Below the pieces are notes generated by a model that worked only from the letters and a program-made list of their open reading frames with translations, made no database searches and was not told where the DNA came from. Made by a program: the position numbers and the translations under genes. Below, piece by piece: positions 45,708 through 55,251 of a DNA stretch of 64,000 bases. This DNA is from Sideroxyarcus sp045866275 (GTDB lineage: Bacteria > Pseudomonadota > Gammaproteobacteria > Burkholderiales > Gallionellaceae): contig BAAFRX010000002.1 in assembly GCA_045866275.1 (NCBI GenBank), positions 100,909 through 164,908 on the forward strand, in the 5' to 3' direction. Position 1 is the first letter of the stretch. The number at the start of each line of letters is the position of its first letter.

Positions 45708-45837
45708 CCACGGATGAACACGGATTTTCACCGATAAACCGGGAACGATCACATCCGTTGCAAGCCCCTTCTGGGTGCAGCACCCACCCGACCCAATGCA
45801 GGTTTTTATCCGTGTTTATCGGTGTTCATCCGTGGCT
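45708..45837. repeat. Dispersed CCACGGATGAACACGGAT hairpin element, copy D (includes the hemY stop)
   Basis: CCACGGATGAACACGGAT at 45708 and the inverted ATCCGTGTTTATCGG and TGTTCATCCGTGG ending at 45835 form the largest copy. Read on the minus strand the right arm encodes the final residues of HemY (ATDEHR) and its stop (45816-45818). Confidence 0.8.
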
Positions 45838-47024
45838 CGACCCTTCTTTCCAGGTTCACTTATTTTTGTCGCCAACTGGTAATACCTGAACGCCTCGTCC
45901 GGCTTGTGCTGTTTTTCGGCCAGTTGTGCCAGCGCGGTATAGGTTGCGCGCCCCGGCTGCACGCTGAGGCTGGCCTCCAGATAATTCTGCGCCTTGCCCC
46001 ACAGTTCCTGGTGCAGGCAAAGTTTGCCCAGCGCCAGGAGCAGCCCGGCATCGTCATGGTGCACCGCCAGCCAGGCTTCCGCCTGTTCGATCTGCCCGAC
46101 CACGCTGCCTTCCCGGCAATCGCCATAGAGCGCGACCAATTCGCTGTTCCATTCTGCGTTCAGGCTTTCCGTCAGAATCTGGCGCGCCAGCGCGCATTCG
46201 CCCGCCTGCTTGAAGATGCGCGCCGCCACCGCGGTGATTCCCGCAGTGCGCCGCAACTCGGGCGGCATCTGCTTCCACAGGGTGCGCAGCGCTTGTCCGT
46301 TTTCCGCGCTCGCGCGCAGTTTTTCCAGCCAGGCGTGCTGGCGCATCTGCTGCGCCAGGGTGCGATGGATGGCATTGCGTTTTTCCAGTTGTCCCGCCAA
46401 TTCGAGCACCGCGTCCCAGTTGTGCGCCTGTTGTTGCGCCTTCAGCTCCAGCGTCATGGCCCCGACGTGCTTGCGCACCCCGCTATCGTCGAGCGCCTTC
46501 AGCGCGGCCAGCGCGGCCTGCGGCTGGCGCCGCTCGAGTTCGAACTCCGCCTGCGCCAGCAGGCGCAGGGTGTCGTCGCCCGCCGTTTTGCCGGCAGCTT
46601 GGGACAGATAGGCGTCGCGTTGCTCGAAATGCCGCAGCGCATGCGCCGCCCGCGCGGCCAGCACCGCATTCAGCGCCGGCTGTTCTCCCAGGGCGATCGC
46701 GCGCTGCGCCATTTTTTCAGCCGCCGCAAAGCGGCCTTCAAAGTACGCAGTCAGCGCGGTCAGCATGGCGGCGCGGCCTTTTTCCCGTGCGCGCCCGGCC
46801 CGATAGCGGCGCACGTGCGCCGGCAACTGCAATACCGATGCAAGACCGCGCAACAGCAGATGGCCGAGGATGAACGTGCCCAGCGCGCCCAGGACAAACA
46901 GGCTGAACGACAACTCGATGCGCCAGGGCGGATACGCCAGCAACACATAGCCGGGATGCGCGGCCGCGACCGCCAGCGCGACGGCGGCGGCGAACAGCAA
47001 CACCAGCCAGACGAGTGCTTTCAT
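45816..47024 (-). CDS. hemY: HemY-like tetratricopeptide membrane protein
   Basis: HemY of the hemCDXY operon is an inner-membrane protein with cytoplasmic-anchored, TPR-containing periplasmic part; its precise task in heme metabolism is unclear. The 402-residue protein has two N-terminal membrane helices (LVWLVLLFAAAVALAVAAAH; FSLFVLGALGTFILGHLLLRG) and alpha-helical repeats (AALAALKALDDSG; YLEASLSVQPGRATYTALAQLAEKQHKPDEAFRYY). It overlaps hemX by 4 bp. The last residues and the stop come from the inserted hairpin element D. Confidence 0.88.
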   Translation of the reverse strand: MKALVWLVLLFAAAVALAVAAAHPGYVLLAYPPWRIELSFSLFVLGALGTFILGHLLLRGLASVLQLPAHVRRYRAGRAREKGRAAMLTALTAYFEGRFAAAEKMAQRAIALGEQPALNAVLAARAAHALRHFEQRDAYLSQAAGKTAGDDTLRLLAQAEFELERRQPQAALAALKALDDSGVRKHVGAMTLELKAQQQAHNWDAVLELAGQLEKRNAIHRTLAQQMRQHAWLEKLRASAENGQALRTLWKQMPPELRRTAGITAVAARIFKQAGECALARQILTESLNAEWNSELVALYGDCREGSVVGQIEQAEAWLAVHHDDAGLLLALGKLCLHQELWGKAQNYLEASLSVQPGRATYTALAQLAEKQHKPDEAFRYYQLATKISEPGKKGRATDEHR

Positions 47025-48070
47025 CGCGCGCCCCGTTCCTGGGCCGCGCGCAGGTTGCGTGCCGCTTCCAGCGTGGTGCCGATATCCGGCAAATCGATGG
47101 CGATTTCTGTCGCCAGCAATTTGCGCAACAGTTGCTGGGCCAGCCGGGTCTCGCTCGCGGCGGCGTCGAAATAGCGCCCGACCCAGCCCTGCACGGTTTT
47201 CAGCTCGCGCCGGAATCCGGCCTCGTCATGCGATAGCAGCGACAAGCGCGCGGACAGCAGCACCAGCTTCAGGTTCTCGCGCACGAAGAACGACTGCGAG
47301 GGGGACAACAGTGGCATTTCGGCCTGTTGCGTATTCTCGATGCGGACCAGTTGCCGCAACTGCTGCCACAGCTCGCGCCAGAAACGCTGCCAGGCATTCC
47401 CCGCGGCGACATCCGGAGTCGCGGTTTCCGCCGCGCCGACTGTCTGCCGGTCCTGCGCCAGCGGCAACTGCTCCGCCACCGCGATCAACTGGTCGAGTTG
47501 ACGGTCGAGCGCGCGCACATCGATTTCGGGCAAGGCACGCAGGCGCTCGATGTCACGCTCGATGCGCCGGCGCAGATCGGCCGCGCCCGACCGCTCCGAG
47601 CGCTGCAAACGGCCGGCGGCATTCTGCAGCGCGATCAGTGCCGCCTTGACATTGCCGGACAGCTGCAATTGCTGCTCGGCAATCAGCAACACCTGCTCCA
47701 CATCGGCCAGCAGGGTCTGTTCCCGGCTGCCGGAGATATCCTGATACAAACTCTCCAGCGCGGCGCGCTGTGCCTGGGTCTCGGCCGCGCGACTCTCCAG
47801 CAGGCCCAGCTTGCCGCCCAACTCGCGCGTCAACTCCTGGTTCTGCGCGGCCAGCACCTGGTTCGCCTTGCTGGTCCCTTCCACTTCGGCCAGGCGTTGC
47901 GCCACCTGCTGTTGCAACTGGCCGAGGCGCGCATGCATATCCAGCCATTGCCAGACGAACAGCACGATCAGCACCGCCACAACGAGATGAAGCAGCGACA
48001 GGCGCGCCAGCCAGCCCGGCCGTGGCACGGTTTTTTCGGGGGGTGCGGCAGGAACGTTTTCTTCACTCAT
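47021..48070 (-). CDS. hemX: HemX (uroporphyrinogen III C-methyltransferase-like membrane protein)
   Basis: HemX is co-transcribed with hemCD in many proteobacteria and may support heme synthesis; no methyltransferase domain is visible. The 349-residue protein has one membrane helix (LLHLVVAVLIVLFVWQWL, about 25-42), a coiled coil (about 45-110) and the HemX domain (LLADVEQVLLIAEQQLQLSGNVKAALIALQNA). It is 7 bp downstream of hemD. Confidence 0.9.
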   Translation of the reverse strand: MSEENVPAAPPEKTVPRPGWLARLSLLHLVVAVLIVLFVWQWLDMHARLGQLQQQVAQRLAEVEGTSKANQVLAAQNQELTRELGGKLGLLESRAAETQAQRAALESLYQDISGSREQTLLADVEQVLLIAEQQLQLSGNVKAALIALQNAAGRLQRSERSGAADLRRRIERDIERLRALPEIDVRALDRQLDQLIAVAEQLPLAQDRQTVGAAETATPDVAAGNAWQRFWRELWQQLRQLVRIENTQQAEMPLLSPSQSFFVRENLKLVLLSARLSLLSHDEAGFRRELKTVQGWVGRYFDAAASETRLAQQLLRKLLATEIAIDLPDIGTTLEAARNLRAAQERGAR

Positions 48071-48077
48071 GGTCGGC

Positions 48078-48833
48078 TCACTGGGTACGTCGCATGGCCC
48101 ATGCTACCAAACCGGCGCATAGACCGTCATCCCCGCTGTCCGTCGGCAGCACCGTTTGCCAGCCCAGCGCACGCGCTGCGGCGGCGATGCGCGGGTGCGG
48201 CACGAACAGCGGGATTTTCTCCCTGCAGGCGGCGTCACCTGCCAGGGCAGTATCCAGATGCGCCAGCGCCTCGCTGCTGGTCAGCGTGATCGCATCGGGC
48301 CGGGCTGCCCGCAAGGCGGCGACATCGAGTGCCGCCTTGCTGCGTCGGTAACAGGTGACATGGGTGATCTTGGCACCGCGCGCCGCGAGCGTGTCGCCCA
48401 GCAGTTCGCGGCCCCCATCGCCGCGCAGGATGGCAATGCGCCGGCCGGACACATTTTGCAGTTCGGGCAGCGCCAGCAAGGCTTCACTGTCGGCGCGACC
48501 TTCCGGCGCAATGACGTGTGCCACCCCCAGCGCGCGCAATGCGCGTGCACTGCCCTGACCGACCGCGGCGACGTCCACTTCGGCCGGCAGGCGTTGCAAT
48601 GCCTGCATGCCGTACTGCACCGCGTTCGGGCTGATGAAGATGAGCAGTTGATAGCGCTCGACCTGAGACACGAACGCGCGCAGCGCGGAGGGATCGGGCG
48701 CTGGATTGATTTCCAGCAAAGGAAACAACAAAGGCATCCCGCCCAGCGCGGTGATGCGTTGCGTCAGCCCCGCCGCCTGTTCCTGCGGGCGGGTGACGAC
48801 AATGCGCAACCCGGCGAGCGGCGTGTCAGCCAT
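48078..48833 (-). CDS. hemD: Uroporphyrinogen-III synthase
   Basis: HemD cyclises hydroxymethylbilane with inversion of ring D. The 251-residue protein has poorly conserved family features: RIVVTRPQEQAAGL, FISPNAVQYGM, VAAVGQGSARALRALG, ILRGDGGRELLGDTLAARG and ITLTSSEAL. I use ATG 48833 (MADTPLAGLR); the longer upstream frame is the hemC overlap. It overlaps hemC by 8 bp. Confidence 0.92.
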   Translation of the reverse strand: MADTPLAGLRIVVTRPQEQAAGLTQRITALGGMPLLFPLLEINPAPDPSALRAFVSQVERYQLLIFISPNAVQYGMQALQRLPAEVDVAAVGQGSARALRALGVAHVIAPEGRADSEALLALPELQNVSGRRIAILRGDGGRELLGDTLAARGAKITHVTCYRRSKAALDVAALRAARPDAITLTSSEALAHLDTALAGDAACREKIPLFVPHPRIAAAARALGWQTVLPTDSGDDGLCAGLVAWAMRRTQ

Positions 48834-49770
48834 GCAGTGCGGCGAGGATTTCGCCTGCGCCCTGCCGCAACAGGTCTTGCGCCACGGCATCACCCAGCGC
48901 TTCCGGCTGCGCGCGATCGCCTGTGTGTTCCGCGCGCAGCAGGCGGCTGCCATCCGGTGTGGCAACGAAACCACGCATGCGCAAACCATCCGCTTGCATC
49001 TCGGCGAAACCGCCCAGCGGCACCTGACAACTGCCGGCCAGCGCCCGGCTCATGGCGCGCTCCGCCAGCACGCAGGTCGCGGTGTCGGCATGATGCAACG
49101 GCGCCAGCAACGCCTTGAGATCGGCGTGGTCGGCGCGCGTCTCGATACCGAGCGCGCCCTGCCCCACGGCCGGCAGACTGTCCTCGCTGGAAAGGACGGC
49201 GCGGATGCGCGCCCCCAAACCCAGACGCTTCAGGCCGGCGGCCGCCAGAATGATGGCGGCGTATTGTCCCTCGTCCAGCTTGCGCAGACGGGTCTGCACA
49301 TTGCCGCGCAGCGGTTCGATGCGCAGATGCGGAAAGCGTGCGCGCAACTGGCTTTCACGGCGCAGGCTGGAGGTGCCGACCACGCTGCCCGGCGGCAGGG
49401 CTTGCAGATTGTCGAATTGATTGGAAACAAAGGCGTCGCGCGGATCCTCGCGCTCGGCGATGCAGGCCAGCGCGAATCCGGGCGGCAGGTGCATCGGCAC
49501 GTCTTTGAGCGAATGCACCGCGATGTCGGCGCTGCCATTCTCCAGCGCGGTTTCCAGTTCTTTCACGAACAGGCCCTTGCCGCCGATCTTGGACAGCGTG
49601 ACATCGAGAATCTGGTCGCCCTGCGTGGTCATGCCGAGAATGACGACTTCGGTTTGCGGGTATAATGCGCGCAGCCTGTCCCGGATGTGTTCCGCCTGCC
49701 ACATGGCCAGCGCGCTCTCGCGCGAGGCGATGACCAGTCGGGACGGCGGATTGAATGTAGCTTGAGTCAT
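48826..49770 (-). CDS. hemC: Porphobilinogen deaminase (hydroxymethylbilane synthase)
   Basis: HemC joins four porphobilinogens into hydroxymethylbilane. The 314-residue protein has RLVIASRESALAMWQAEHI, GKGLFVKELETAL, AVHSLKDVP, GTSSLRRESQL and the cofactor-binding cysteine in LAGSCQVPLGG (about residue 250). It is the first gene of hemC-hemD-hemX-hemY. The ATG has AGGAAAT upstream, and a perfect inverted repeat separates it from the divergent ppc. Confidence 0.96.
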   Translation of the reverse strand: MTQATFNPPSRLVIASRESALAMWQAEHIRDRLRALYPQTEVVILGMTTQGDQILDVTLSKIGGKGLFVKELETALENGSADIAVHSLKDVPMHLPPGFALACIAEREDPRDAFVSNQFDNLQALPPGSVVGTSSLRRESQLRARFPHLRIEPLRGNVQTRLRKLDEGQYAAIILAAAGLKRLGLGARIRAVLSSEDSLPAVGQGALGIETRADHADLKALLAPLHHADTATCVLAERAMSRALAGSCQVPLGGFAEMQADGLRMRGFVATPDGSRLLRAEHTGDRAQPEALGDAVAQDLLRQGAGEILAALHG

Positions 49771-49794
49771 CGTGATTTCCTGGTGTTTTTTTAA

Positions 49795-49836
49795 GCAAAA
49801 GCGCGGCGCATTCTAGCAGGAGCGCCGCGCTTTTGC
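49795..49836. repeat. Perfect 15-bp inverted repeat between hemC and ppc
   Basis: GCAAAAGCGCGGCGC (49795-49809) and GCGCCGCGCTTTTGC (49822-49836) are exact inverses around a 12-base loop. The repeat lies in the 5' leaders of two divergent genes, 17 bp before the ppc ATG and 25 bp before hemC. No long T run follows it on the ppc side; on the hemC side it is followed by T/A-rich DNA. Its role could be operator, attenuator or REP-like insertion. Confidence 0.85.
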
Positions 49837-49852
49837 GCCGACGACGTTAAAC

Positions 49853-52621
49853 ATGAAAACCAATCTGATCGCTGTTCCCGCCACCATTTCCAGCAAGGAT
49901 GCCCCCTTGCGCGAGGACATCCGCCTCCTCGGCCGCATCCTGGGCGACACCTTGCGCGAACAGGAAGGCCTTGCGACGTTCGAGCTGATCGAAAACATTC
50001 GCCGTGCCGCGGTCAGCTTTCGCAAGACCCAGGACGAACGCGACGGCGAGAAACTGGAGCAGATGCTGGATGCCCTGTCCGCGGACGAAACCCTGCTGGT
50101 GGTGCGCGCGTTCAGCTATTTCTCCCAGCTTTCCAACATCGCCGAAGACCTGCACCACAACCGCCGCCGCCGCGCCCACCTGAAGGCCGGTTCCAAACCG
50201 CAGGAGGGCAGCCTGCAGCGGGTGCTGAAAAACGCGCGGGAACAGCAGCTCGATGCCGCCACCGTGCAGGCGTTCTTTGCAAAAGCGCTCATCTCGCCGG
50301 TACTCACCGCCCACCCGACCGAAGTGCAGCGCAAGAGCATCCTCAACTGTCAGCTCATCATTTCCAGCCTGCTCGCGGAGCGCGACCGGCTGGACATGAC
50401 GCCGGAAGAACTGGAAGAGAACGAAGAGACGCTGCACCGTTTCGTGCTGATCCTGTGGAGCACGCGCATGCTGCGCACGACCAAGCTGACGGTGCAGGAC
50501 GAAGTGAACAACGGCCTGTCGTTCTACGATTACACCTTCCTGCGCGAGATTCCAAAGCTCTACGGCGGCATCGAAAGGCAGCTGGAAAAACATTTCGGAG
50601 AGCGCATCGATGTTCCCCCTTTCCTGCGGGTCGGCAGCTGGATCGGCGGCGACCGCGACGGCAATCCTTTCGTCACGCACGAGGTGATGCTGGACGCCGC
50701 GCAGCGCCACTCCGCCACCGCACTGGACTATTATCTGGCCGAAACCGATCTGCTCAGCGCGCGCCTCAGTCTTTCCAGCCGCCTGGTGGACGTCAGCCCG
50801 GAACTGGGCGACTTCGCCGAACACTCCCCTGACCAGGCGGAGAGCCGCGCCGACGAACCCTACCGGCGCGCGCTGATCGCCATTTACTCGCGCCTGGTGG
50901 CCACCAGCGAACACCTCGGCCATCGCGTGCATCACCTGCGCGCGATCAGCAAGGACGTGCGTCCCTATGCCAATGCGCGCGAGTTCATCGCCGAACTCGA
51001 TATCGTGATCCATTCGCTGGAACGCCACGGCGCGCTCTACCTCTCGCGCGGACGCATGGGCGAGCTGCGCCGCGCGGCCGAGGTGTTCGGCTTCCATCTG
51101 GCACCGCTGGACATGCGCCAGCACAGCGGTGTGCACGAACAGGTGGTCGGCGAATTGCTGCAAAAAGCCGGCACCCCAAACTACGCGCAACTGGACGAGG
51201 CGGCGCGCCGCGCGGCGCTGCTCGCGGCCCTGCAAACCGGAGCCTCTCTGGCGCCGGAGCTGGACGACTTTTCACCCACTGCGCGCAGCGAACTGCAATT
51301 GATGCGCACCGCCGCCGAGATCCATCGCCGCTTCGGTGCCGAGGCCTTGCCCAACTACATCATCTCCAAGACCGACGCGGTGAGCGATCTGCTGGAAGTG
51401 GCGCTGATGCTGCAACAGAGCGGATTGCTGTCGGACAAGAAGTTGCACCTCAATATCATCCCGCTGTTCGAGACCATCGAGGATTTGCGCGGCTGCGGCG
51501 TCATCATGGACGAACTGTTCGCGCTGCCCTGGTATCGCGAGCTGCTCGCCAGCCGCGGCAATACGCAGGAAGTGATGCTCGGTTATTCCGACAGCAACAA
51601 GGACGGCGGTTATCTCACCGCCAACTGGGAGCTGTACAAGGCCGAACTGGAACTGGTGCGCGTATTCGGGAAGCACGGCATCGAACTGCGCCTGTTCCAC
51701 GGCCGCGGCGGCACGGTCGGGCGTGGCGGCGGCCCCAGCTTTCAGGCCATCCTCGCCCAGCCGCCGGGCAGCGTGAACGGGCAGATTCGCATCACCGAGC
51801 AGGGCGAGGTCATCTCCAGCAAATACTCCGACCCCGAGATCGGCCGGCGCAACCTGGAGATATTGGTCGCGGCCACCATGGAGGCCACGCTGATGGACTA
51901 CCCGCACAATGCGGACGGCAACGCCGAGTTCATGCGCATCATGGAAGCGATGAGCGTCGATGCCATCGCCGCCTATCGCAAACTGGTGTACGAGACACCC
52001 GGCTTCACCGACTATTTCTTTGCCGCCACGCCGATCCGCGAAATTGCCGAGCTCAACATCGGCAGCCGTCCCGCGTCACGCAAGGCGACCGACCGCATCG
52101 AAGATTTGCGCGCCATCCCCTGGGTGTTCAGCTGGGGCCTGAACCGCACCCTGCTCCCCGGCTGGTACGGCTTCGGCAGCGCCGCCAAACAATTCATCGA
52201 GCGCGAAGGTCAGGCCGGACTGAAACAGCTCCAGGCGATGAACAAACACTGGGCCTTCTTCCGCGGCCTGCTCTCCAATATGGACATGGTGCTATCCAAG
52301 ACCGACCTCGGCATCGCCTCGCGCTACGCAGAGCTGGTGCCGGATGCCGCCCTGCGCGAACGCATCTTCGGCGCCATCGAGACCGAGTGGCAGACCACCC
52401 TCGAGATGCTGTTCCAGATCACCGGCGCCAGCCACCTGTTGCAGGGCAATCCCACGCTGGCCCGCAGCCTGACCACGCGCACGCCCTACATCGATCCGCT
52501 CAACCACCTGCAAGTGTCGCTGCTGCATCGCCACCGCGCGGGCGACGATGACGAACGGGTCAAACGCGCCATCCACCTCACCATCAACGGCATCGCCGCC
52601 GGATTGCGCAACAGCGGCTGA
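49853..52621 (+). CDS. ppc: Phosphoenolpyruvate carboxylase
   Basis: Ppc carboxylates PEP to oxaloacetate, replenishing the TCA cycle. The 922-residue protein has the catalytic His in VLTAHPTEVQRKS, the GSWIGGDRDGNPFV segment, GYSDSNKDGGYL, and the catalytic glycine loop FHGRGGTVGRGGGP. The C-terminal R-N-S-G ending is typical (AGLRNSG). No ribosome site is evident, and the hairpin just upstream may affect initiation. Confidence 0.96.
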   Translation: MKTNLIAVPATISSKDAPLREDIRLLGRILGDTLREQEGLATFELIENIRRAAVSFRKTQDERDGEKLEQMLDALSADETLLVVRAFSYFSQLSNIAEDLHHNRRRRAHLKAGSKPQEGSLQRVLKNAREQQLDAATVQAFFAKALISPVLTAHPTEVQRKSILNCQLIISSLLAERDRLDMTPEELEENEETLHRFVLILWSTRMLRTTKLTVQDEVNNGLSFYDYTFLREIPKLYGGIERQLEKHFGERIDVPPFLRVGSWIGGDRDGNPFVTHEVMLDAAQRHSATALDYYLAETDLLSARLSLSSRLVDVSPELGDFAEHSPDQAESRADEPYRRALIAIYSRLVATSEHLGHRVHHLRAISKDVRPYANAREFIAELDIVIHSLERHGALYLSRGRMGELRRAAEVFGFHLAPLDMRQHSGVHEQVVGELLQKAGTPNYAQLDEAARRAALLAALQTGASLAPELDDFSPTARSELQLMRTAAEIHRRFGAEALPNYIISKTDAVSDLLEVALMLQQSGLLSDKKLHLNIIPLFETIEDLRGCGVIMDELFALPWYRELLASRGNTQEVMLGYSDSNKDGGYLTANWELYKAELELVRVFGKHGIELRLFHGRGGTVGRGGGPSFQAILAQPPGSVNGQIRITEQGEVISSKYSDPEIGRRNLEILVAATMEATLMDYPHNADGNAEFMRIMEAMSVDAIAAYRKLVYETPGFTDYFFAATPIREIAELNIGSRPASRKATDRIEDLRAIPWVFSWGLNRTLLPGWYGFGSAAKQFIEREGQAGLKQLQAMNKHWAFFRGLLSNMDMVLSKTDLGIASRYAELVPDAALRERIFGAIETEWQTTLEMLFQITGASHLLQGNPTLARSLTTRTPYIDPLNHLQVSLLHRHRAGDDDERVKRAIHLTINGIAAGLRNSG

Positions 52622-52714
52622 CCCGATCGGAGCCTATCGCCGGCTTGTTGTTTCAGGAAAGCACGGCATCCGCCCTTGATCGTTGCGGCCTCCCGTGCAC
52701 ACCGGCGTCAACCG

Positions 52715-53782
52715 CTACATCAGCGCCACGCTCTTGACCTGTGCAAACACCTGCATGCCGACCGCAAGCCCAAGCCGGTCGCGCGAGCGGCCCGTGATGC
52801 GCGACAGTATTGCCTGCGAACCCCCGATCTCCATGCGCACCATCACTTTGCCGGCCCCGTCGTCGTCGATCCCGACGATGCGCGCGGGCAGGATGTTACT
52901 GATGCTGGTGTCGTGCGCGTGTTGCAGCGCGATGCTCACGTCGCGCGCCAGCACGCGGGCACGGATCCGGTTGCCGGGGGCTTGCGGCACCTGCCCTGCC
53001 CACAGGCTGTTGCCGCACACATCAAGGCGCGTCAGGCGATATTGCGTGTCATGCTCGACGATGCGCGCCTCAAGCACCACGCCCGCATCATCCAGGTGCG
53101 CCGTGGGCAAATCGAGCCGCGCCAGCATCTCGTGCAACGCGCCGCCGCCGGCGACCCGCCCTTGTTCCAGCAACACCAGATGGTCGGCCAGTCGCGCCAC
53201 TTCATCCAGCGCGTGGCTGACATACAGCACGGGAATGTCCAGTTCGCGGTGCAGGCGTTCCAGATAGGGAAATATCTCCTGCTTGCTGGCCGCATCGAGC
53301 GCGGACAAGGGCTCGTCCATCAGCAGGATGCGCTGGCTGGCAAGCAGGGCGCGCCCGATGGCGACACGCTGCCGCTCGCCGCCGGACAGCCGCGTTACGT
53401 CGCGGCGGCCGATCAATCTTTCCAGCCCCAGCCATTCCACCACCTGATCGAGTTGCACCCGTCTTTCCGCAGCGGCGATGCGCTGGTAGCCATATTCCAG
53501 ATTGGCGCGCACCGAGAGATGCGGAAACAGGCTGGATTCCTGGAACACATAGCCCAATGGCCGCTGGTGTACGGGCAGGAAGTACCTGTCGTCCTGCCAC
53601 GTTTCCCCGTTCACCTGCAATGACCCGTCGGCACGTTCCAGTCCCGCGAGGCAACGCAGCAGGGTGGTCTTGCCGGAACCGGATGAGCCAAACAGCGCGC
53701 TGACCCCGCGCGCCGGCAGTTGCAGGTTCACGTCCAGCGTAAAGTCCGGACGGGAAAGTCTGAAGCGCGCCCGGATGCTCAT
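52715..53782 (-). CDS. modC: Molybdate ABC transporter ATP-binding protein
   Basis: ModC energises molybdate uptake. The 355-residue protein has Walker A FGSSGSGKTT (32-40), the signature LSGGERQRVAIGRAL, Walker B ILLMDEPLSALDA, and a C-terminal MOP/TOBE domain (SISNILPARIVGIDDDG) that binds molybdate. It is the last gene of modA-modA-modB-modC and overlaps modB by 4 bp. Confidence 0.95.
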   Translation of the reverse strand: MSIRARFRLSRPDFTLDVNLQLPARGVSALFGSSGSGKTTLLRCLAGLERADGSLQVNGETWQDDRYFLPVHQRPLGYVFQESSLFPHLSVRANLEYGYQRIAAAERRVQLDQVVEWLGLERLIGRRDVTRLSGGERQRVAIGRALLASQRILLMDEPLSALDAASKQEIFPYLERLHRELDIPVLYVSHALDEVARLADHLVLLEQGRVAGGGALHEMLARLDLPTAHLDDAGVVLEARIVEHDTQYRLTRLDVCGNSLWAGQVPQAPGNRIRARVLARDVSIALQHAHDTSISNILPARIVGIDDDGAGKVMVRMEIGGSQAILSRITGRSRDRLGLAVGMQVFAQVKSVALM

Positions 53783-54456
53783 GGATGCACCACCCTGTAA
53801 CGCCGGTTGAACACATAGACCGCCAACAACATCAGGAAGGAAGCGGTCAACAGGCCACCCGCCAGCAGATGCGCGCTGGCGTAATCCATGGCCTCGGCGT
53901 GATCATAAATGGCAATGGACAGCACCTGCGTCTGCCCGGGAATGTTGCCGCCCACCATCAGCACCACACCAAACTCCCCAACGGTATGCGCGAAGGTCAA
54001 CGTGATGGCGGTGAGCAGACCGCGCCGCGACAGCGGCAGCACCACACTGAAAAAACGATCCCACGCGTCGGCGCGCAAGGTCGCGGCGGCTTCGGTCATG
54101 CGCGATCCCACGGCGGCGAATGCGTCTTTCAACGGCTGCACCATGAACGGCATCGAGTACAAAGTCGAAGCCAATACCAACCCGGTAAAAGTGAAGGCCA
54201 GATGATGCAAGCCCAGCGACTCCAGTACGCCGCCAATCGGCCCGTGCGGCCCGAGTGCGACCAGCATGTAAAACCCCAGCACCGTCGGCGGCAACACCAG
54301 CGGCAAGGCCACCACCGCTTCAATCACCACCGCCAGACGCGAACGTGTGCCCGCGATCCACCATGCCAATGGCATGCCGATCAGCAGCAACAGCAGTGTC
54401 GTCACAGCGGAAAGTTTGAGCGTGATGACAAGAGCGATCCAGTCGGCATCCGACAT
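53779..54456 (-). CDS. modB: Molybdate ABC transporter permease
   Basis: ModB is the channel-forming inner-membrane subunit. The 225-residue protein has five to six helices and the typical permease segment (LPLVLPPTVLGFYML, then the EAA-like loop AAATLRADAWDRFFSVVLPLS and HTVGEFGVVLMVGGNIPG). It lies 3 bp after modA and overlaps modC. Confidence 0.94.
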   Translation of the reverse strand: MSDADWIALVITLKLSAVTTLLLLLIGMPLAWWIAGTRSRLAVVIEAVVALPLVLPPTVLGFYMLVALGPHGPIGGVLESLGLHHLAFTFTGLVLASTLYSMPFMVQPLKDAFAAVGSRMTEAAATLRADAWDRFFSVVLPLSRRGLLTAITLTFAHTVGEFGVVLMVGGNIPGQTQVLSIAIYDHAEAMDYASAHLLAGGLLTASFLMLLAVYVFNRRYRVVHP

Positions 54457-54459
54457 CGT

Positions 54460-55236
54460 TTATTTCCCGTTTTCGCCCGGCAACACAAAGCCGTAGCGGC
54501 GCATCACCGCCCGCGCCGGTTCGCTCGCCATGTAATCGGCAAAAGATTTTGCCAGCGCATTGTTTGCCGCGCGTTGCGTGATGACAAAGCCCTGCTCCAG
54601 CGGCGCATGCCACTCGGCGGGAATCAACGTCCAGCTTCCCTTGCCCTGCAAGGCGGGCGACCGCACCAGCGACAGCGCGACGATACCCGCTTCTGCCGCG
54701 CCTGAATCTACGAACTGTGCGGTTTGGGCGATGTTCTCACCCAGCACCAGCCTGGGTTGCAGGGCTTCCCCCACGCCGGCATGTTGCAACGCTTCCTGCG
54801 CGCGCTTGCCGTAAGGCGCATGGTCTGGATTGGCAATGGCAAATTTGTTGAGCGTGGCGTGCGGCAGCTTTTGCAAGGAAAGTTTTGCCAGTTCAGGTTT
54901 GAGGCTCCACAGCACGATGCGGCCAAGGGCGTAAGGGCGCGTCGCCCCCAGCGTCAAGCCCTGCTGCTCCAGCGTGCGGGGATAGGCGATGTCGGCCGAG
55001 AAATACAGATCGAACGGCGCGCCGTTGGCGATTTGGGTGAGGAATTTCCCGCTGGAGCCATAGATCACCTCCACCTTGTCGGCCGGATGTTCATGCTGAA
55101 AGTTTTGCACCACGTCGGCCATGGCGAACTTGAGGTCGGCGGCGGCGGCGATGGTGAGCGATTCAGCCGACACCGGGCTCACCCACAGCGCGCACCACAG
55201 CGCGCCCAGCAAAACAGATCGAAGGAAACGGCGCAT
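54460..55236 (-). CDS. modA: Molybdate-binding periplasmic protein, second of two paralogues
   Basis: ModA captures molybdate (or tungstate) in the periplasm. I chose ATG 55236 (AGGA 6 bp upstream), giving 258 residues with signal peptide (MRRFLRSVLLGALWCALWV...VSA); GTG 55251 and ATG 55242 are alternatives. The mature start SLTIAAAADLKFAMADV and IYGSSGKFLTQIANGAPFDLYFSAD are the binding-site regions. It is followed 3 bp later by modB, so it is the likely main partner of the transporter. Confidence 0.92.
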   Translation of the reverse strand: MRRFLRSVLLGALWCALWVSPVSAESLTIAAAADLKFAMADVVQNFQHEHPADKVEVIYGSSGKFLTQIANGAPFDLYFSADIAYPRTLEQQGLTLGATRPYALGRIVLWSLKPELAKLSLQKLPHATLNKFAIANPDHAPYGKRAQEALQHAGVGEALQPRLVLGENIAQTAQFVDSGAAEAGIVALSLVRSPALQGKGSWTLIPAEWHAPLEQGFVITQRAANNALAKSFADYMASEPARAVMRRYGFVLPGENGK

Positions 55237-55251
55237 CGGCATTCCTGTCAC

